Below are positions 8,037 to 17,911 of a DNA stretch of 64,000 nt, piece after piece. The DNA is taken from positions 496,001-560,000 of the forward strand of contig NZ_VWNA01000003.1 of NCBI RefSeq assembly GCF_009600605.1, written 5' to 3'. Each line of letters starts with the position of its first letter. The stretch's first letter is position 1. The position numbers and the translations under genes were made by a program. A model generated the notes under the pieces. The model did no database searches. It saw only the letters and a list, made by a program, of their open reading frames with translations, and was not told the DNA's origin. This DNA comes from Segnochrobactrum spirostomi. Its GTDB lineage: Bacteria; Pseudomonadota; Alphaproteobacteria; Rhizobiales; Segnochrobactraceae.

Positions 8037-10337
8037 TTACCGCCCCGTGAGCCGCGCCGCGGCGACCACCGCCTGACCGAAAGCGAGGCCGCCGTCATTG
8101 GCCGGAACGGTCTCGGGGAGCAGGACTTCGAGGCCCGCTTCGGTGAGCCGCGCGGCAAGGCGCTCGAGGAGAAGCGCGTTCTGGAGAACGCCACCGGAGG
8201 CCGCGACCGCCTTCGCGCCGTGAGAGGCAGCGAGCCGGATCGCGAGGTCGGCGAAGACGTCGGCGACGCCGTGATGAAAGCGGCGGGCGATCTCCTCCGG
8301 CGCGCGGCCGCCGGTGCGGTCGGCGACCGCCGCGCGCCACATCGGCGCCGGATCGATCGCGATCGGATCGGCGTCGAACCGTACGGCGAACGGGTAGGGG
8401 GTGAGCCCCGCGTCCGCCCGGCCTGCGACGGCTTCGAGGGCCATCGCCGCCTCGCCCTCGAAGGTCTGGCGCCGCGGCGCGAGGTCGAGCAAGGCCGCCA
8501 TGGCATCGAACAGGCGGCCGGCGGAACTCGCGGGCGGCGAATTGAGGCCGCGGGCGATCATCGCCCGGATCGTCGGGATCGGCAGACCGTCGAATCGCGC
8601 GGCGGGGATGTCTTCGGGGGCAAGCGCGGCGTCGAGATGGGCGAGCAGGCAGCGCCAGGGCTCGCGGCTCGCGGTGTCGCCGCCGGCGAGCGGAATGGGA
8701 TCGAGGCGGGCGAGCCGCCGGCTGATGCGATAATCGCAGAGCAGGATCTCGGCGCCCCAGGCGGTGCCGTCGTCGCCGAGCCCGGTGCCGTCGAGGGCGA
8801 TGCCGATCACGGGTCCGCGGTCCGCCGGCCAGCCGTGTTCCGCCATCGCGGCGGCGATGTGGGCGTGGTGGTGCTGGACGGCGACGAGCGGGAGCCCGCC
8901 CGCGTCCGCGAGTGCGGCGCCGATCCGGCTCGCGCGGTAATCGGGATGGAGATCGACAGCGATCGCTTCGGGACGGTGATCAAACAGGGCCGCGTAATCG
9001 GCGAGGGCCGAATCGAAGGCGTCCTGGGTCGCCGGCTCGTCGAGATCGCCGAGATGGTGAGAGAGTAGCGCCCGCCCACCGGCGGTCAGGCAGATGGCAC
9101 TCTTGAGCTCCGCGCCGAGGGCGAGCACGGGCGGCGCGTCCGCAAAGCCCGGCGGCAGCGCGCGTGGCGCCGGGGCGAGGCCGCGGCCCCGCCGCAGGAT
9201 GCGGAGCCGGCCGCCGGCGACGCGCGCGACGCTGTCGTCGAGCCGCCGGGCGATCGGCCGATCATGGCCGAGGATGCCGCCCACGATGCCGGCGAGCCCT
9301 GACCGCACCGCTGCGTCCTCGAAGATCTGCGGTTCGCCGGAGCGGTTGGCGCTCGTCATCACCAGCGGCCGGTCGACGGCCGCGAGCAGCAGGTGATGCA
9401 GCGGCGTATAGGGCAGCATCACCCCGAGCCGATCCTGACCGGGCGCGAGCGAGGCGGCGAGCGGCGCCCTCTCGCGCCTGCGGACGAGGACGATCGGGGC
9501 GGAAGGATGCGCCAAAGCCGCCACCTCGTCCGCGTCCACGACGCACAGCGCCTCCAGCATGGCGCGGTCGCGGACCATCACTGCGAGCGGCTTGGTCGGC
9601 CGGTGCTTGCGGCGCCGCAATTCGGCGACCACAGCCTCGCCGCCGGCATCGCAGGCGATGTGGAAGCCGCCGATACCCTTGAGGGCGAGGATGGCACCGG
9701 ATCGCAGCAGCCGAGCCGCGTGGGCGACGGGATCACCGTCGACGACGCGTCCCTCGTGCTCGAGCGTCAGCCGGGGACCACAGGTGGGACATGCGATCGG
9801 CTGGGCATGGAAGCGGCGGTCGGCGGGGTCTTCGTACTCGGCGCAGCATTCCGGGCAGAGGCCGAAGGCGCGCATCGTCGTGTTGATACGGTCGTAGGGC
9901 AGGGCCTCGACGATCGAGAAGCGCGGCCCGCACTCGGTGCAATTCGTGAAGGCGTACGCATGGCGCCGCGCGGCAGGATCGCGGATCTCGGCGAGGCAGG
10001 CGGGGCAGGTCGCGACATCGGGAACAATGCCCGGCGCCACCGCCCCCGGCGCGCTCGCTGCAATCACGAAACCGTCGGCCGGGAACGGCGGCACGACCCG
10101 GCGATCGATCGTCTCGATGCGGGCGAGGGGCGGGGCTTCCGCCACGAGCGCCGTCGCGAACCGGTCGAGAATCGCAAGCGGCGCCCGGGCCGCGATGACG
10201 ACGCGGTCGCCACGGTTCGACACCGCGCCGGCGATCCCGAGCCGCTGGGCGAGCCGCCAGACGAACGGCCGAAACCCGACGCCCTGGACGAGCCCACGAA
10301 CCTCGATCTCTGCGGCGTGGTCCGGTTCGGCCGGCAT
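8037..10337 (-). CDS. hypF: HypF, carbamoyltransferase for CN ligand synthesis
   Basis: 766 residues from the ATG at 10337. Domains in order: acylphosphatase (about 1-90, GLVQGVGFRPFVWRLA), two zinc-finger-like CxxC-x18-CxxC motifs (about 105-185), a YrdC-like domain (about 200-385) and a C-terminal Kae1-like domain with HHHAHIAAAMAEHG. HypF transfers carbamoyl from carbamoyl phosphate to the HypE C-terminus as the first step of cyanide-ligand formation. All domains are intact. It sits between hupV and the hupS promoter, starting 8 bases after the hupV stop. HypE is not in the window. Confidence 0.96.
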   Translation of the reverse strand: MPAEPDHAAEIEVRGLVQGVGFRPFVWRLAQRLGIAGAVSNRGDRVVIAARAPLAILDRFATALVAEAPPLARIETIDRRVVPPFPADGFVIAASAPGAVAPGIVPDVATCPACLAEIRDPAARRHAYAFTNCTECGPRFSIVEALPYDRINTTMRAFGLCPECCAEYEDPADRRFHAQPIACPTCGPRLTLEHEGRVVDGDPVAHAARLLRSGAILALKGIGGFHIACDAGGEAVVAELRRRKHRPTKPLAVMVRDRAMLEALCVVDADEVAALAHPSAPIVLVRRRERAPLAASLAPGQDRLGVMLPYTPLHHLLLAAVDRPLVMTSANRSGEPQIFEDAAVRSGLAGIVGGILGHDRPIARRLDDSVARVAGGRLRILRRGRGLAPAPRALPPGFADAPPVLALGAELKSAICLTAGGRALLSHHLGDLDEPATQDAFDSALADYAALFDHRPEAIAVDLHPDYRASRIGAALADAGGLPLVAVQHHHAHIAAAMAEHGWPADRGPVIGIALDGTGLGDDGTAWGAEILLCDYRISRRLARLDPIPLAGGDTASREPWRCLLAHLDAALAPEDIPAARFDGLPIPTIRAMIARGLNSPPASSAGRLFDAMAALLDLAPRRQTFEGEAAMALEAVAGRADAGLTPYPFAVRFDADPIAIDPAPMWRAAVADRTGGRAPEEIARRFHHGVADVFADLAIRLAASHGAKAVAASGGVLQNALLLERLAARLTEAGLEVLLPETVPANDGGLAFGQAVVAAARLTGR

Positions 10338-10345
10338 GATCGCGC

Positions 10346-11815
10346 TCAGTGCACTGTGCAGACCATGCACGGATCGAACGACCGCACGATGTGCTGGACG
10401 CTGACCGGCGTCGTCTCGCCCTGACGCACGGGCGCACCGACCAGCGCCGCTTCGAGCGGGCCGGGCACGCCGGCTTGGTCGCGCGGCGAGAAGTTCCAGG
10501 TCGTGGGCGCGATGATCTGGTAGGAGGCGATGCGGCCATCCACGACCCGCAACCAGTGGCCGAGGGCGCCGCGTGCCGCCTCCGTCAGGCCCGCCGCACG
10601 GCCCTCCCGCGGCATCGTCCCTTGCGCGCACCAGGGCGCGCCCGGCTCCAGCGCGCGGACCCACTGCTCCATGGCGATCAGGGTACGGGCCGTCTCGACG
10701 AGGCGCGCGACGACCCGGACGAACACGCTGCCGCCTCCCGCCGCCACGAGGGCGCGGACGAGCGGCTGGCCGTCCACCATCTGGCGCGCCACGGCGCCGG
10801 TCTCGTAGGGCGCGCCGCCGAGCCGAGGCGCCTTGCACCAGCTATAGCCGTCTTCGTCCGCCGCGTCGGGCAAGGTGAAGCCATCGAAGGGATGGTGCGC
10901 CCGCCCGCGGCCTTCCATGCGGGCATTGGTGTGGTCTTCGGCGATCAGCGCCGTGTCGAGCGATCCCGGAACGCCGCCGGCGAAGGTGCCGCGCGCATAG
11001 AGCGGACCGTCCGCGCCCGGATAGGCGCCGTAGCTCAGATAGCGGTCATAGGCCCGGCCGAGACCGGCGAGTTCGAGGTCCTCGGCGATCGCGAGGAACA
11101 AGGCGAGATCGCTCGTGCCCTGCCGCAGCCGGGCGAGATCCGCGGGATCCGAGAGGGCGGCAATCGCTTCGAGCGGGGCGCCAAACAGGCGTTCCTCCAG
11201 CCCCTGCCGCACCGCGCCGAGGGTCGCGACGAGGCGCATCTGGTCGCGCGCGTCGGCCCCGCGCGTGACCCCGCCGGGCTGGATCGCCAGCGAATGCGGC
11301 CATCGGCCGCCGAGAAGGCCGATGACGTGGAGGAGGGTCGCCCGCACCTGGAGCGCCGCCCGCACGGCCGTGCCCTGAGCCGCCTTGAAGCGCGCCTCCG
11401 CCGTCGAAAACCAGGGCCGGTCCGCATAGAGCGCGCGGGCGAAATCCGGCATGAAGAAGACGTGGAAATGGGTGAGGTGGTCGGCGACGTTCTCGGTCGC
11501 GACGAGGAGGTTCGTCGCCGTGCGGCCGTTCGCCGTCGGCACGATGCCCTCGACGCCCGCGAGCGCCAAAGCCGCCGCGTGTGACTGCGAGACCGAGCAG
11601 ATGCCGCAGATGCGCGGCGCGATCACCAAGGCGTCCCGCGGATCGCGGCCCTCCAGGATGCGCTCGAAGCCGCGGAAAAGCGGCGACGACACGAACGCGC
11701 CCTCGACCCGACCGCCGGCGACGTCGAGACGCACTTCGAGATCGCCCTCGACCCGATTGAACGGGCCGACGACGAGGCGCGTCGGGCCGTCCGCTGCTGG
11801 CTCGTCCGCTCTCAT
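10346..11815 (-). CDS. hupV: HupV/HoxC, large subunit of H2-sensing regulatory hydrogenase
   Basis: 489 residues from the ATG at 11815, which overlaps the hupU stop (ATGA). The nickel motifs RICGICSVSQSH (N-terminal part) and DPCMVCTVH (extreme C-terminus) are present. The protein stops directly after the His. It therefore has no peptide for HupD-type cleavage, a known mark of regulatory hydrogenases. With HupU it forms a soluble cytoplasmic H2 sensor that signals to the adjacent HoxJ kinase. Confidence 0.96.
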   Translation of the reverse strand: MRADEPAADGPTRLVVGPFNRVEGDLEVRLDVAGGRVEGAFVSSPLFRGFERILEGRDPRDALVIAPRICGICSVSQSHAAALALAGVEGIVPTANGRTATNLLVATENVADHLTHFHVFFMPDFARALYADRPWFSTAEARFKAAQGTAVRAALQVRATLLHVIGLLGGRWPHSLAIQPGGVTRGADARDQMRLVATLGAVRQGLEERLFGAPLEAIAALSDPADLARLRQGTSDLALFLAIAEDLELAGLGRAYDRYLSYGAYPGADGPLYARGTFAGGVPGSLDTALIAEDHTNARMEGRGRAHHPFDGFTLPDAADEDGYSWCKAPRLGGAPYETGAVARQMVDGQPLVRALVAAGGGSVFVRVVARLVETARTLIAMEQWVRALEPGAPWCAQGTMPREGRAAGLTEAARGALGHWLRVVDGRIASYQIIAPTTWNFSPRDQAGVPGPLEAALVGAPVRQGETTPVSVQHIVRSFDPCMVCTVH

Positions 11816-12819
11816 CGGCCGCGCGGGTCTCTGACCGCCGGCGGCGTCACGACATGGTCGCTCACCGCATTGCGCCTGAGCCGCTCCGGCGTCGCCGCCT
11901 TGGCGAGGGAGGAGAGGGCGACGAACCACGCCTTCGGCATGTCGGTCGGCAGCCCGATCGGGATGCCGGCGAGCTTCGGGGTCTCCAGGAACGCGTGGCC
12001 CGGCTCCTCGAATTCCGGCGCGGTGCAGTTGATGCAGGCGTAGCCGCCGCGGGTGCAGGAGCCTTCGCCGTTCCAGAGCCGGGTGTTGCAGTCGGCGTGG
12101 GCCTGGGTGCCGACACAGCCGAGATGTTCCATCATGCAACCGAGATCGGAGAGCTTCACCGCGCTCGCCTTGTACTCGTAAAATTCGTTGCGCGGGCAGC
12201 CGTGATGAACGAGGTGGTCCGCATAGAATCGCGGCCGGCGGTAGGTGTCGAGATCCTCGGCGCGCAAGAGGCCGGCGGCGAGCAGCATCAGCGTCTCGGT
12301 GATCCAGTTCGGATGGGTCGGGCAGCCGGCGACGTTGATGACCGGCAGGCCCGAACGGGAGCGGAACGCCGCGCCGAGCGCGCCGCCCTCGTGCCGGCCG
12401 TCATATTGCAGACCGCAGGCGTCGGTCGGGTTCACGCCGGCCGCCGTGACGCCGCCATACGCCGCGCAGGTGCCGACGGCGACGACGTGCTCGGCGCAAG
12501 CGGCGAGGCGGCGCACCCATTCGATCGTCGGGACGCCGGTCCCGGCGAGGATGTGAAAGCGGCCGGTATTGTTCGGGCCGCGCAGCATTGCGCCTTCGAC
12601 GCAGAGCGCATCGAGCCGCACCGCGCCGGTGAGGATCCGATCGAACACCGCGAGCGCCTCGGCGCCGGTCTCCTCGGAGAGCGTCGGATGCCAGAGCATA
12701 CGGATGCCCGCGCTCGACAGCGTCGCCGCGAGGTCCGGCGCCTCGGCGCACAGGAGCGACATGGTGCAGCCGCCGCAGCCGCCGGACTGGACCCAGAGAA
12801 TGTTGAAGCCGTCCGCCAT
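11812..12819 (-). CDS. hupU: HupU/HoxB, small subunit of H2-sensing regulatory hydrogenase
   Basis: 335 residues. Starts MADGFNILWVQSGGCGGCT: the proximal-cluster cysteines come almost at once and there is no Tat signal peptide or C-terminal membrane helix. This separates it from HupS and marks a cytoplasmic sensor subunit. Further cysteines for Fe-S clusters occur at GTCAAYGG, AGCPTHP, HHGCPRNEFYEY and the C-terminal CNTRLWNGEGSC/CINC region. It pairs with HupV and starts 3 bases after hoxJ. Confidence 0.96.
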   Translation of the reverse strand: MADGFNILWVQSGGCGGCTMSLLCAEAPDLAATLSSAGIRMLWHPTLSEETGAEALAVFDRILTGAVRLDALCVEGAMLRGPNNTGRFHILAGTGVPTIEWVRRLAACAEHVVAVGTCAAYGGVTAAGVNPTDACGLQYDGRHEGGALGAAFRSRSGLPVINVAGCPTHPNWITETLMLLAAGLLRAEDLDTYRRPRFYADHLVHHGCPRNEFYEYKASAVKLSDLGCMMEHLGCVGTQAHADCNTRLWNGEGSCTRGGYACINCTAPEFEEPGHAFLETPKLAGIPIGLPTDMPKAWFVALSSLAKAATPERLRRNAVSDHVVTPPAVRDPRGR

Positions 12820-12822
12820 GGT

Positions 12823-14166
12823 TCAGTCCTCCCGAACGGCGGGCAGCCGGAGGATCATCGCCGTGCCGCCTTCCGGGTGACGGGCGGCTTCGAGCGTGCC
12901 GCCGTGCTCCTCGACGATGCGATAGCTGATCGAAAGGCCGAGGCCGGTGCCCTTGCCGACGGGCTTCGTCGTGAAGAACGGGTCGAAGATGCGCGTCGCA
13001 ATCTCCGGATCGATGCCGGGGCCGGTATCGCGGACGGTGAGGATCACATCGCCGTCGCGGGTGCCGGTGATTTCGAGCCGGCGCAGCGGCCGGCCCTCCA
13101 TGGCGTCTACGGCATTCTGCACCAAGTTCATCAGCACCTGATGGATATTGCCGGGATGGCCCGTCGCCACGAGCCCTGCGGGCACGTCGACCACGACCTC
13201 GATGTCCGGCGCCTGGGCCTTCGCCACCCAATCGATGGCGGACCGCACCAGGGGTGCGAGATCGAAGACCTCGTGGGCGTCGCGGCGGTCGGCCGAGAAC
13301 GAGCGCAGATCGGCGACGATGTCGCGGACCCGCTCCGCGCCCTCGAGCATGCCGTCGAGCGTGCCGTCGATGTCGGCGAGGGTGCGGTCGATCTTGAGCT
13401 CCTGCCGGAGCCGCGCGAGCGCCGCCTCGTCGCGCCCCTCCGATACCGCCTCGACATAGGCGGTCAGGCGCTTCGCATAACGGCGCAGGGCGTGCGCATT
13501 GCCGTAGACAAAGGAGATCGGGTTGTTGAGCTCGTGGGCGACGCCGGCGACGAGCCGGCCGAGCGAGGCCATTTTCTCGGACTGGACGAGTTGCTGCTGC
13601 GCCTGCTTCAGCCGCTCGTGGGCCGCTTCGAGGTCGCGATAGGCCTGGCGGAGCTCGCCGATCGGCCGGCAGACGAGAACGAGGCCGACGGCGCGGCCAC
13701 GGGAATCGAAGCGCACCGCGCCGTTCGCGGAGACGGGGAAGGGGCCCTCCGCGCTGCGGAACACGAGCTCGCGGTCGCCGATCCGCGAGCGGCGTTCGAT
13801 TGTCACGCAGAGATCGGCGAAATGGGTCGGCGACTCCGGGGCCAGCAGATCTTCGAGGCGCGCGGCGGCGAGTTCGCCGGTCGCCCGCCCGAAGGCGCGC
13901 TCGGCGGCGCGGTTGACCTGCTCGATCCGGCCCGTGAGATCGCAGGCGATCAGGATGTCCGTCATCGAGGCCATCAGGCCCGCGATGAAGGTCTGCGCCT
14001 CCTCGAGCTCGGCATTCTTGCGTTCGAGCGCGACCTGCTGGGCGACCAGCTCGGCATAGGTCTCGTCCATCTTCTGGATGACGGCGATCCAGGCCTCGTC
14101 GGCCCGCTCCGCCGCCTGCGACAAAGCCCCGGCCTGACGGAGATCGGCGTCCGCGTGGTTGCGCAT
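12823..14166 (-). CDS. hoxJ: HoxJ/HupT, H2-signalling PAS histidine kinase
   Basis: 447 residues with no membrane segments. A helical N-terminus (about 1-60, coiled-coil-like) leads into a PAS domain (about 60-175). The dimerisation domain has phospho-acceptor His211 in [11 protein letters not shown]. The ATPase part shows the N box ([10 protein letters not shown]), DTGPGI and GTGLGLSI. Kinases of this type receive the H2 signal from HupUV/HoxBC through the PAS region and control a HupR/HoxA regulator. That regulator is not visible here and may lie beyond the left edge with hypAB. It is the first gene of the minus-strand block. Confidence 0.93.
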   Translation of the reverse strand: MRNHADADLRQAGALSQAAERADEAWIAVIQKMDETYAELVAQQVALERKNAELEEAQTFIAGLMASMTDILIACDLTGRIEQVNRAAERAFGRATGELAAARLEDLLAPESPTHFADLCVTIERRSRIGDRELVFRSAEGPFPVSANGAVRFDSRGRAVGLVLVCRPIGELRQAYRDLEAAHERLKQAQQQLVQSEKMASLGRLVAGVAHELNNPISFVYGNAHALRRYAKRLTAYVEAVSEGRDEAALARLRQELKIDRTLADIDGTLDGMLEGAERVRDIVADLRSFSADRRDAHEVFDLAPLVRSAIDWVAKAQAPDIEVVVDVPAGLVATGHPGNIHQVLMNLVQNAVDAMEGRPLRRLEITGTRDGDVILTVRDTGPGIDPEIATRIFDPFFTTKPVGKGTGLGLSISYRIVEEHGGTLEAARHPEGGTAMILRLPAVRED

Positions 14167-14341
14167 GCTCCGCGCCCAATGCTCGATCCGAACAGCACAC
14201 CTCGGCCTCGGAGTCCGCTGACCCTAGATCGCTCGCGCCGGCTCGGCAATGAGGGGCGGCTATCGCCTCATTCGACGCCGCTCCGGCGACAACGGGTGAA
14301 AAAGGCCGGCGAGCGTGTCAAACAGGACGTCTCGGATCTTT

Positions 14342-15529
14342 ATGGGACCGTCCGCCGTGCCGGAAACCAGCCACGCAGGAAGCCCGACCTGGGTCGCAGC
14401 GGCGGTCTCGGACGACGCGTTCACCCTCGAACAGGCGAGCCTCGCCCGATTCTGGACCTTCGTCGGGTATCGCTCCGATATTCCGAACCATGGCGATTGG
14501 TTCACCACAACGCTCGGGTCCGCTTCGATTTTCATCCAGCGCGAGAAGGAGCGCATCGTCGCGTTCGAGAACCGCTGCGCCCACCGGTTCTATCCGCTCA
14601 GGACCTCGCCTCGGGGCAACGGACCGATCGTCTGCGGCTTTCATCATTGGCGCTACGATGCCGACGGACGCGCAATCGGAGTTCCAAAGAGCAACGACAT
14701 GTTCGGCGCGAAGCCGGCCGACCTCTGCAAGAGCCTCAACGGGCTCGAGGTGGCGACCTGTGGCGACCTGATCTTCGCACGTCGGCCCGCACCCGAGCGC
14801 GGTGAGACCCTGGAGGACTTCCTCGGCGACGCCTATGCGCTTGTTGCCGCGCTCAGCATGCCGCGGGCGAAGCCGATCCGCATCGTCCAGGACGTCGCCG
14901 CGCACTGGAAATTTCTGCACCACATCAGCCTCGACGACTATCATCTCGTCGCCGTACATCCGAGCACGTTCGGCAAGAAAGGCTATCTGAAGCCCGAAAC
15001 GGTGCGTTATGTTCGCTTCGGTCGTCACAGCGCCTTCTTCGACAGTGCGGACGATGTCTGCCTGCGCGACGTCTCGGCCGCGTGCGCTCAGGGGCGCTTC
15101 CAGCCGGCGACCTATCTGATCGTCAACATCTTCCCGAACTTCCTCATTTCGCTCTACCGAGCCCCCGACGTCTTCGGCTCGACCCATTGGTATGCGAGTG
15201 CCATCCGCTACCGGGCCGTCGCCAGGGACCGCACTCTGGTGGAAAGCCGGCTCTATCCGACCACTTTCGAAACCCCGCAGCGCGGCGTAAGCCGCACGCT
15301 TCGGCCCGTCATCGACCGCATCATGCCGTCGATCGTCGCCATCGTCGCCCGCCGGATCATGCGCGAGGACAACGCCATCTGCGCGGGACTCCAATCGACG
15401 GCCCATCAGATCGACGGCGATCAGATGCTAGGCCGCTTTGAACGGCGGATCGGCTGGTTCGAAGAAGCCTACGCCAGGGCTCTCGAGGGCGGGCCAGGAG
15501 CGAGTGACAACCATGACGAAGGTCGCTGA
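14342..15529 (+). CDS. Rieske non-heme iron oxygenase, alpha subunit
   Basis: 395 residues from the ATG at 14342 (a GTG at 14315 is also in frame; neither has a strong ribosome site). The Rieske [2Fe-2S] motif is C79-x-H81-x16-C98-x2-H101. The mononuclear iron motif is D198-x2-H201-x4-H206 in DDYHLVAVHP. A late REDN-x6-LQ segment matches the third-ligand region of ring-hydroxylating and demethylating oxygenases. It needs a separate reductase, and none is in the window. It stands alone between hoxJ (divergent) and the IclR gene (convergent). The substrate is unknown; an aromatic or N-methyl/quaternary-amine substrate is possible. Confidence 0.88.
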   Translation: MGPSAVPETSHAGSPTWVAAAVSDDAFTLEQASLARFWTFVGYRSDIPNHGDWFTTTLGSASIFIQREKERIVAFENRCAHRFYPLRTSPRGNGPIVCGFHHWRYDADGRAIGVPKSNDMFGAKPADLCKSLNGLEVATCGDLIFARRPAPERGETLEDFLGDAYALVAALSMPRAKPIRIVQDVAAHWKFLHHISLDDYHLVAVHPSTFGKKGYLKPETVRYVRFGRHSAFFDSADDVCLRDVSAACAQGRFQPATYLIVNIFPNFLISLYRAPDVFGSTHWYASAIRYRAVARDRTLVESRLYPTTFETPQRGVSRTLRPVIDRIMPSIVAIVARRIMREDNAICAGLQSTAHQIDGDQMLGRFERRIGWFEEAYARALEGGPGASDNHDEGR

Positions 15530-15681
15530 GGGTCGCCGCGGGTGAGGTGGACCGTGAGGTCGATAGTAGTCAGTCCTTGAGGGTTGCCCGGCATTACCGA
15601 GAATATTTTCGCGTCGCCGGCATGACAACACGAGTGGGTGCGGCTTCGTGCGCCCCCGGCGCTCGTTCCCAGGTGCGGGCG

Positions 15682-16449
15682 CTATAAAACCGTCGAGAGC
15701 AGCCGGGCGATCTGGCCAGAAAGGCGCATGATAGCCTCGGAAAGATCGCGGCGGCGGGTGGCGAAGCGGGCTGTCGGCGTCGGGATCGACACCGCGTAGA
15801 TGCCGCCACGCGCGTCGCGGAAGGCTATGCCGATCGCGCTTATACCTTCGGTATGCTCACCGAGGTCGAACGCGAGGCCCGTTTGGCGAACTTTATGGAT
15901 CTCCGCCAGAAAAGCGTCCAGGTCGCCGGTGCGCCCGTCGTGCGCCCACTCTTCGAGAGCGATTGTTGCCACATCCTCGTCGCTCATCAGCGCGAGACAG
16001 GCTTTGCCATTTGCCGTGGTGGTGAGCGGAAAGACCTCGCCGACGGAGGAAACAGCGCGCAGCCTCTGGGTGCCTGGGATCTGATCGATGAAGATCAGGC
16101 GTTTCCCGCGCAGAACGGCGAGGTCGAGTGTTTCGCCAGTCTCCGCCGCCAGATTCTGGAGGAAGGGCCGTAGCAGTTCGACGAGATCGATGCGGGCTGC
16201 TTCGGCCAAGGACTGCAGTTCGGGGCCTAAGCGAATACCCCCGTCCGGCCCCGCCGATATCAAGAGGCGCTCCTTCTGCAACGCCGAGACAATTCGCTGA
16301 ACGGTCGAGCGCGGCAACTCCACGCGCTCCGAGATCTGGCTGAGGCTGAGCCCTTCTCTTTGGTCCCGCAGAGCGCGCAAAACGGCGGCAGCACGAGCGA
16401 TGACTTGAATTCCTCCGGTGCGTTCTGCGCTGGAGTCGATGCCACCCAT
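15682..16449 (-). CDS. IclR-family transcriptional regulator
   Basis: 255 residues from the ATG at 16449, preceded by GAGGGA at a good distance. An N-terminal winged helix-turn-helix (about 14-75, with the recognition segment LPRSTVQRIVSALQKE) is followed by the IclR effector-binding domain. TTTANGKACLALM and DLGEHTEGISAIGIAF are conserved in that domain. It is divergent from the cyclase-to-Liv operon starting at 16701 and convergent with the Rieske gene. It most probably controls that catabolic unit in response to a pathway acid. Upstream codons reaching 16707 overlap the shared promoter region and are rejected. Confidence 0.9.
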   Translation of the reverse strand: MGGIDSSAERTGGIQVIARAAAVLRALRDQREGLSLSQISERVELPRSTVQRIVSALQKERLLISAGPDGGIRLGPELQSLAEAARIDLVELLRPFLQNLAAETGETLDLAVLRGKRLIFIDQIPGTQRLRAVSSVGEVFPLTTTANGKACLALMSDEDVATIALEEWAHDGRTGDLDAFLAEIHKVRQTGLAFDLGEHTEGISAIGIAFRDARGGIYAVSIPTPTARFATRRRDLSEAIMRLSGQIARLLSTVL

Positions 16450-16576
16450 ATTCGTGATCCCTCGGTGCGCCCGAAAATGCCCGTCGCGCACGTCTAACCC
16501 AAAGCGGTTAACGCTCCAACGAGGCCTTCCGCTTGTATCGCAATATGGGACATTAAAATCCGTCATGCAATACATG

Positions 16577-16605
16577 TTGACCGCATCGCGGGCCGGCTGT
16601 ATTAC
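16577..16605 (+). promoter_or_regulatory. Sigma-70-type promoter of the cyclase operon
   Basis: TTGACC at 16577-16582 and TATTAC at 16600-16605 are separated by exactly 17 bases. This matches the housekeeping -35/-10 pattern (5/6 and 4/6). A start near 16612 leaves a leader of about 90 bases before the GTG at 16701. The GCAATACA and TGTATTACATTGC segments flanking the hexamers form an imperfect inverted repeat and may be the IclR operator. Confidence 0.55.
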
Positions 16606-16700
16606 ATTGCGGTAGAGCGGCACGAAAAACCGGCCCGCCCCAAAAATCAATAATGCAAAATGGCGCTCCGCTTCACCGGAGCGGTAGGGAGAAACATATC

Positions 16701-17549
16701 GTGACAATCAAGGTGCGTGGCATCGAGTTTCAATCGAATCTCGATAACCCGATGGGTCTCAAATTCTATAATCTCTCGCATCGCTTCGGATACCAGTCGC
16801 CGAATTGGCCGTACTTTGAAGACGTCAAGATTGAACGTATCCATTATATGGCAAAGTCGGGTGTCCTCTCGCAGAGGATCACCACAAGTATGCACAATAC
16901 GACCCACATCGACGCTCCGGCGCATGTGGTGCAGGGGACTCCCTTCATCGACGAGGTGCCCTTGCCGCACTTCTTCGGCTCGGGCCTGGTCGTCTCGATA
17001 CCGAAGAAGAAATGGGAACCGATAACTTATGACGATCTCGAAGCCGCGGCAGGTCGAACGGTGCGTCCCGGCGACGTGGTGATCGTCAATACTGGCTATC
17101 ATCACATCTACGATGACAGCGAAGACTATTTCCTGCGCGCGCCTGGCTTTGTCCCTTCGGCAGCCGATTGGTTCATCGAGAAGAAGGTCAAGGTCGTTGG
17201 TCACGATACGCAGGCCAACGACCATCCGCTGGCGACGGCGATCGGCCCGCATGGCATCGGTCCGATCATCAGGCACGTCGACCTGCAGAAGGAATATTTC
17301 GAATGGTCCGGCGGCCGCGATTGGAAGGATGATTTCCCGGAATGGGAGCCCGTCCACCGCAAGTTGTTCAAGGCCGGGATTCTCGGCATTGAAAATGTGG
17401 GCGGCGATCTCGATGCCGTCACCGGCAAGCGGGTGACGTTCGCCTTCTTCCCGTGGAACTGGGACCGTGGCGACGGCTGCATCATCCGCTTAGTGGCGAT
17501 CGTCGACCCCTCGCAGAACTACCGGATCGAGAGGGGCGAGGCCTTCTGA
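16701..17549 (+). CDS. Cyclase-family (PF04199-type) metal-dependent hydrolase
   Basis: 282 residues from the GTG at 16701, which has AGGGAG nine bases upstream. The metal motif HxGTHxD appears as H65-N-T-T-H69-I-D71, with Gly replaced by Thr. A second His-rich stretch (GYHHIYDD) and GHDTQANDHPLA follow. The family includes kynurenine formamidase and isatin hydrolase, which open amide or lactam bonds on Mn or Zn. The protein is soluble. As first gene of the operon it may hydrolyse a cyclic amide or activated ester. The changed motif leaves the exact chemistry open. Its stop overlaps the next ATG. Confidence 0.8.
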   Translation: MTIKVRGIEFQSNLDNPMGLKFYNLSHRFGYQSPNWPYFEDVKIERIHYMAKSGVLSQRITTSMHNTTHIDAPAHVVQGTPFIDEVPLPHFFGSGLVVSIPKKKWEPITYDDLEAAAGRTVRPGDVVIVNTGYHHIYDDSEDYFLRAPGFVPSAADWFIEKKVKVVGHDTQANDHPLATAIGPHGIGPIIRHVDLQKEYFEWSGGRDWKDDFPEWEPVHRKLFKAGILGIENVGGDLDAVTGKRVTFAFFPWNWDRGDGCIIRLVAIVDPSQNYRIERGEAF

Positions 17550-17911
17550 TGTTCGTCAAGCGCTTTGCCGAGGCAAAGCCCTATGACGCGCCCAATCATC
17601 GACAGACGGTTGGGCTTCGCCTTCAGGGCTTCGAACCTGGCGGACCGAAAAATCAGTGGGTCGGCCTTTCGCAATTCCTGCCCGGCGGGGGAGCCGGGCC
17701 GGATTCCACCCCCTTCGAGAAGGTCTACGTGGTTCTCGAAGGCACGATGACCGTCAGCACTGGCGGTTACGAGGCCGTCCTAGGCCGATACGACAGTTGC
17801 ACTATCGCCCCAGGCGAGGTGAGGACCCTGGAGAACCGGTCGAACCATACTTGCACCCTGCTGGTCGTGATCCCCTATCCGCCGGGGCACGTCGTCGAGG
17901 GACAGCCATGA
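17549..17911 (+). CDS. Small cupin protein
   Basis: 120 residues forming a single double-stranded beta-helix domain (about 50-115), with FEKVYVVLEGTMTVSTGG and APGEVRTLENRSN corresponding to the two cupin motifs. The usual metal-binding HxH pair is not obvious; a Glu and a His-poor first motif remain, so metal binding is doubtful. The start ATG overlaps the cyclase stop (TGATG) and the gene overlaps the following SDR by four bases (ATGA). It is likely an isomerase, ligand-binding protein or small lyase of the same pathway. Confidence 0.7.
   Translation: MFVKRFAEAKPYDAPNHRQTVGLRLQGFEPGGPKNQWVGLSQFLPGGGAGPDSTPFEKVYVVLEGTMTVSTGGYEAVLGRYDSCTIAPGEVRTLENRSNHTCTLLVVIPYPPGHVVEGQP

Noticed and set aside
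14248-14272. AATGAGG/CCTCATT inverted repeat in the hoxJ-Rieske gap
   Set aside because: Only 7-bp arms, no tract of T on either side and no second copy; not enough to call an operator or terminator.
11854-14805. 983-codon open frame on the + strand across hupU, hoxJ and the Rieske start
   Set aside because: Antisense to hupU and hoxJ, out of frame with the Rieske gene, and low-complexity in composition.
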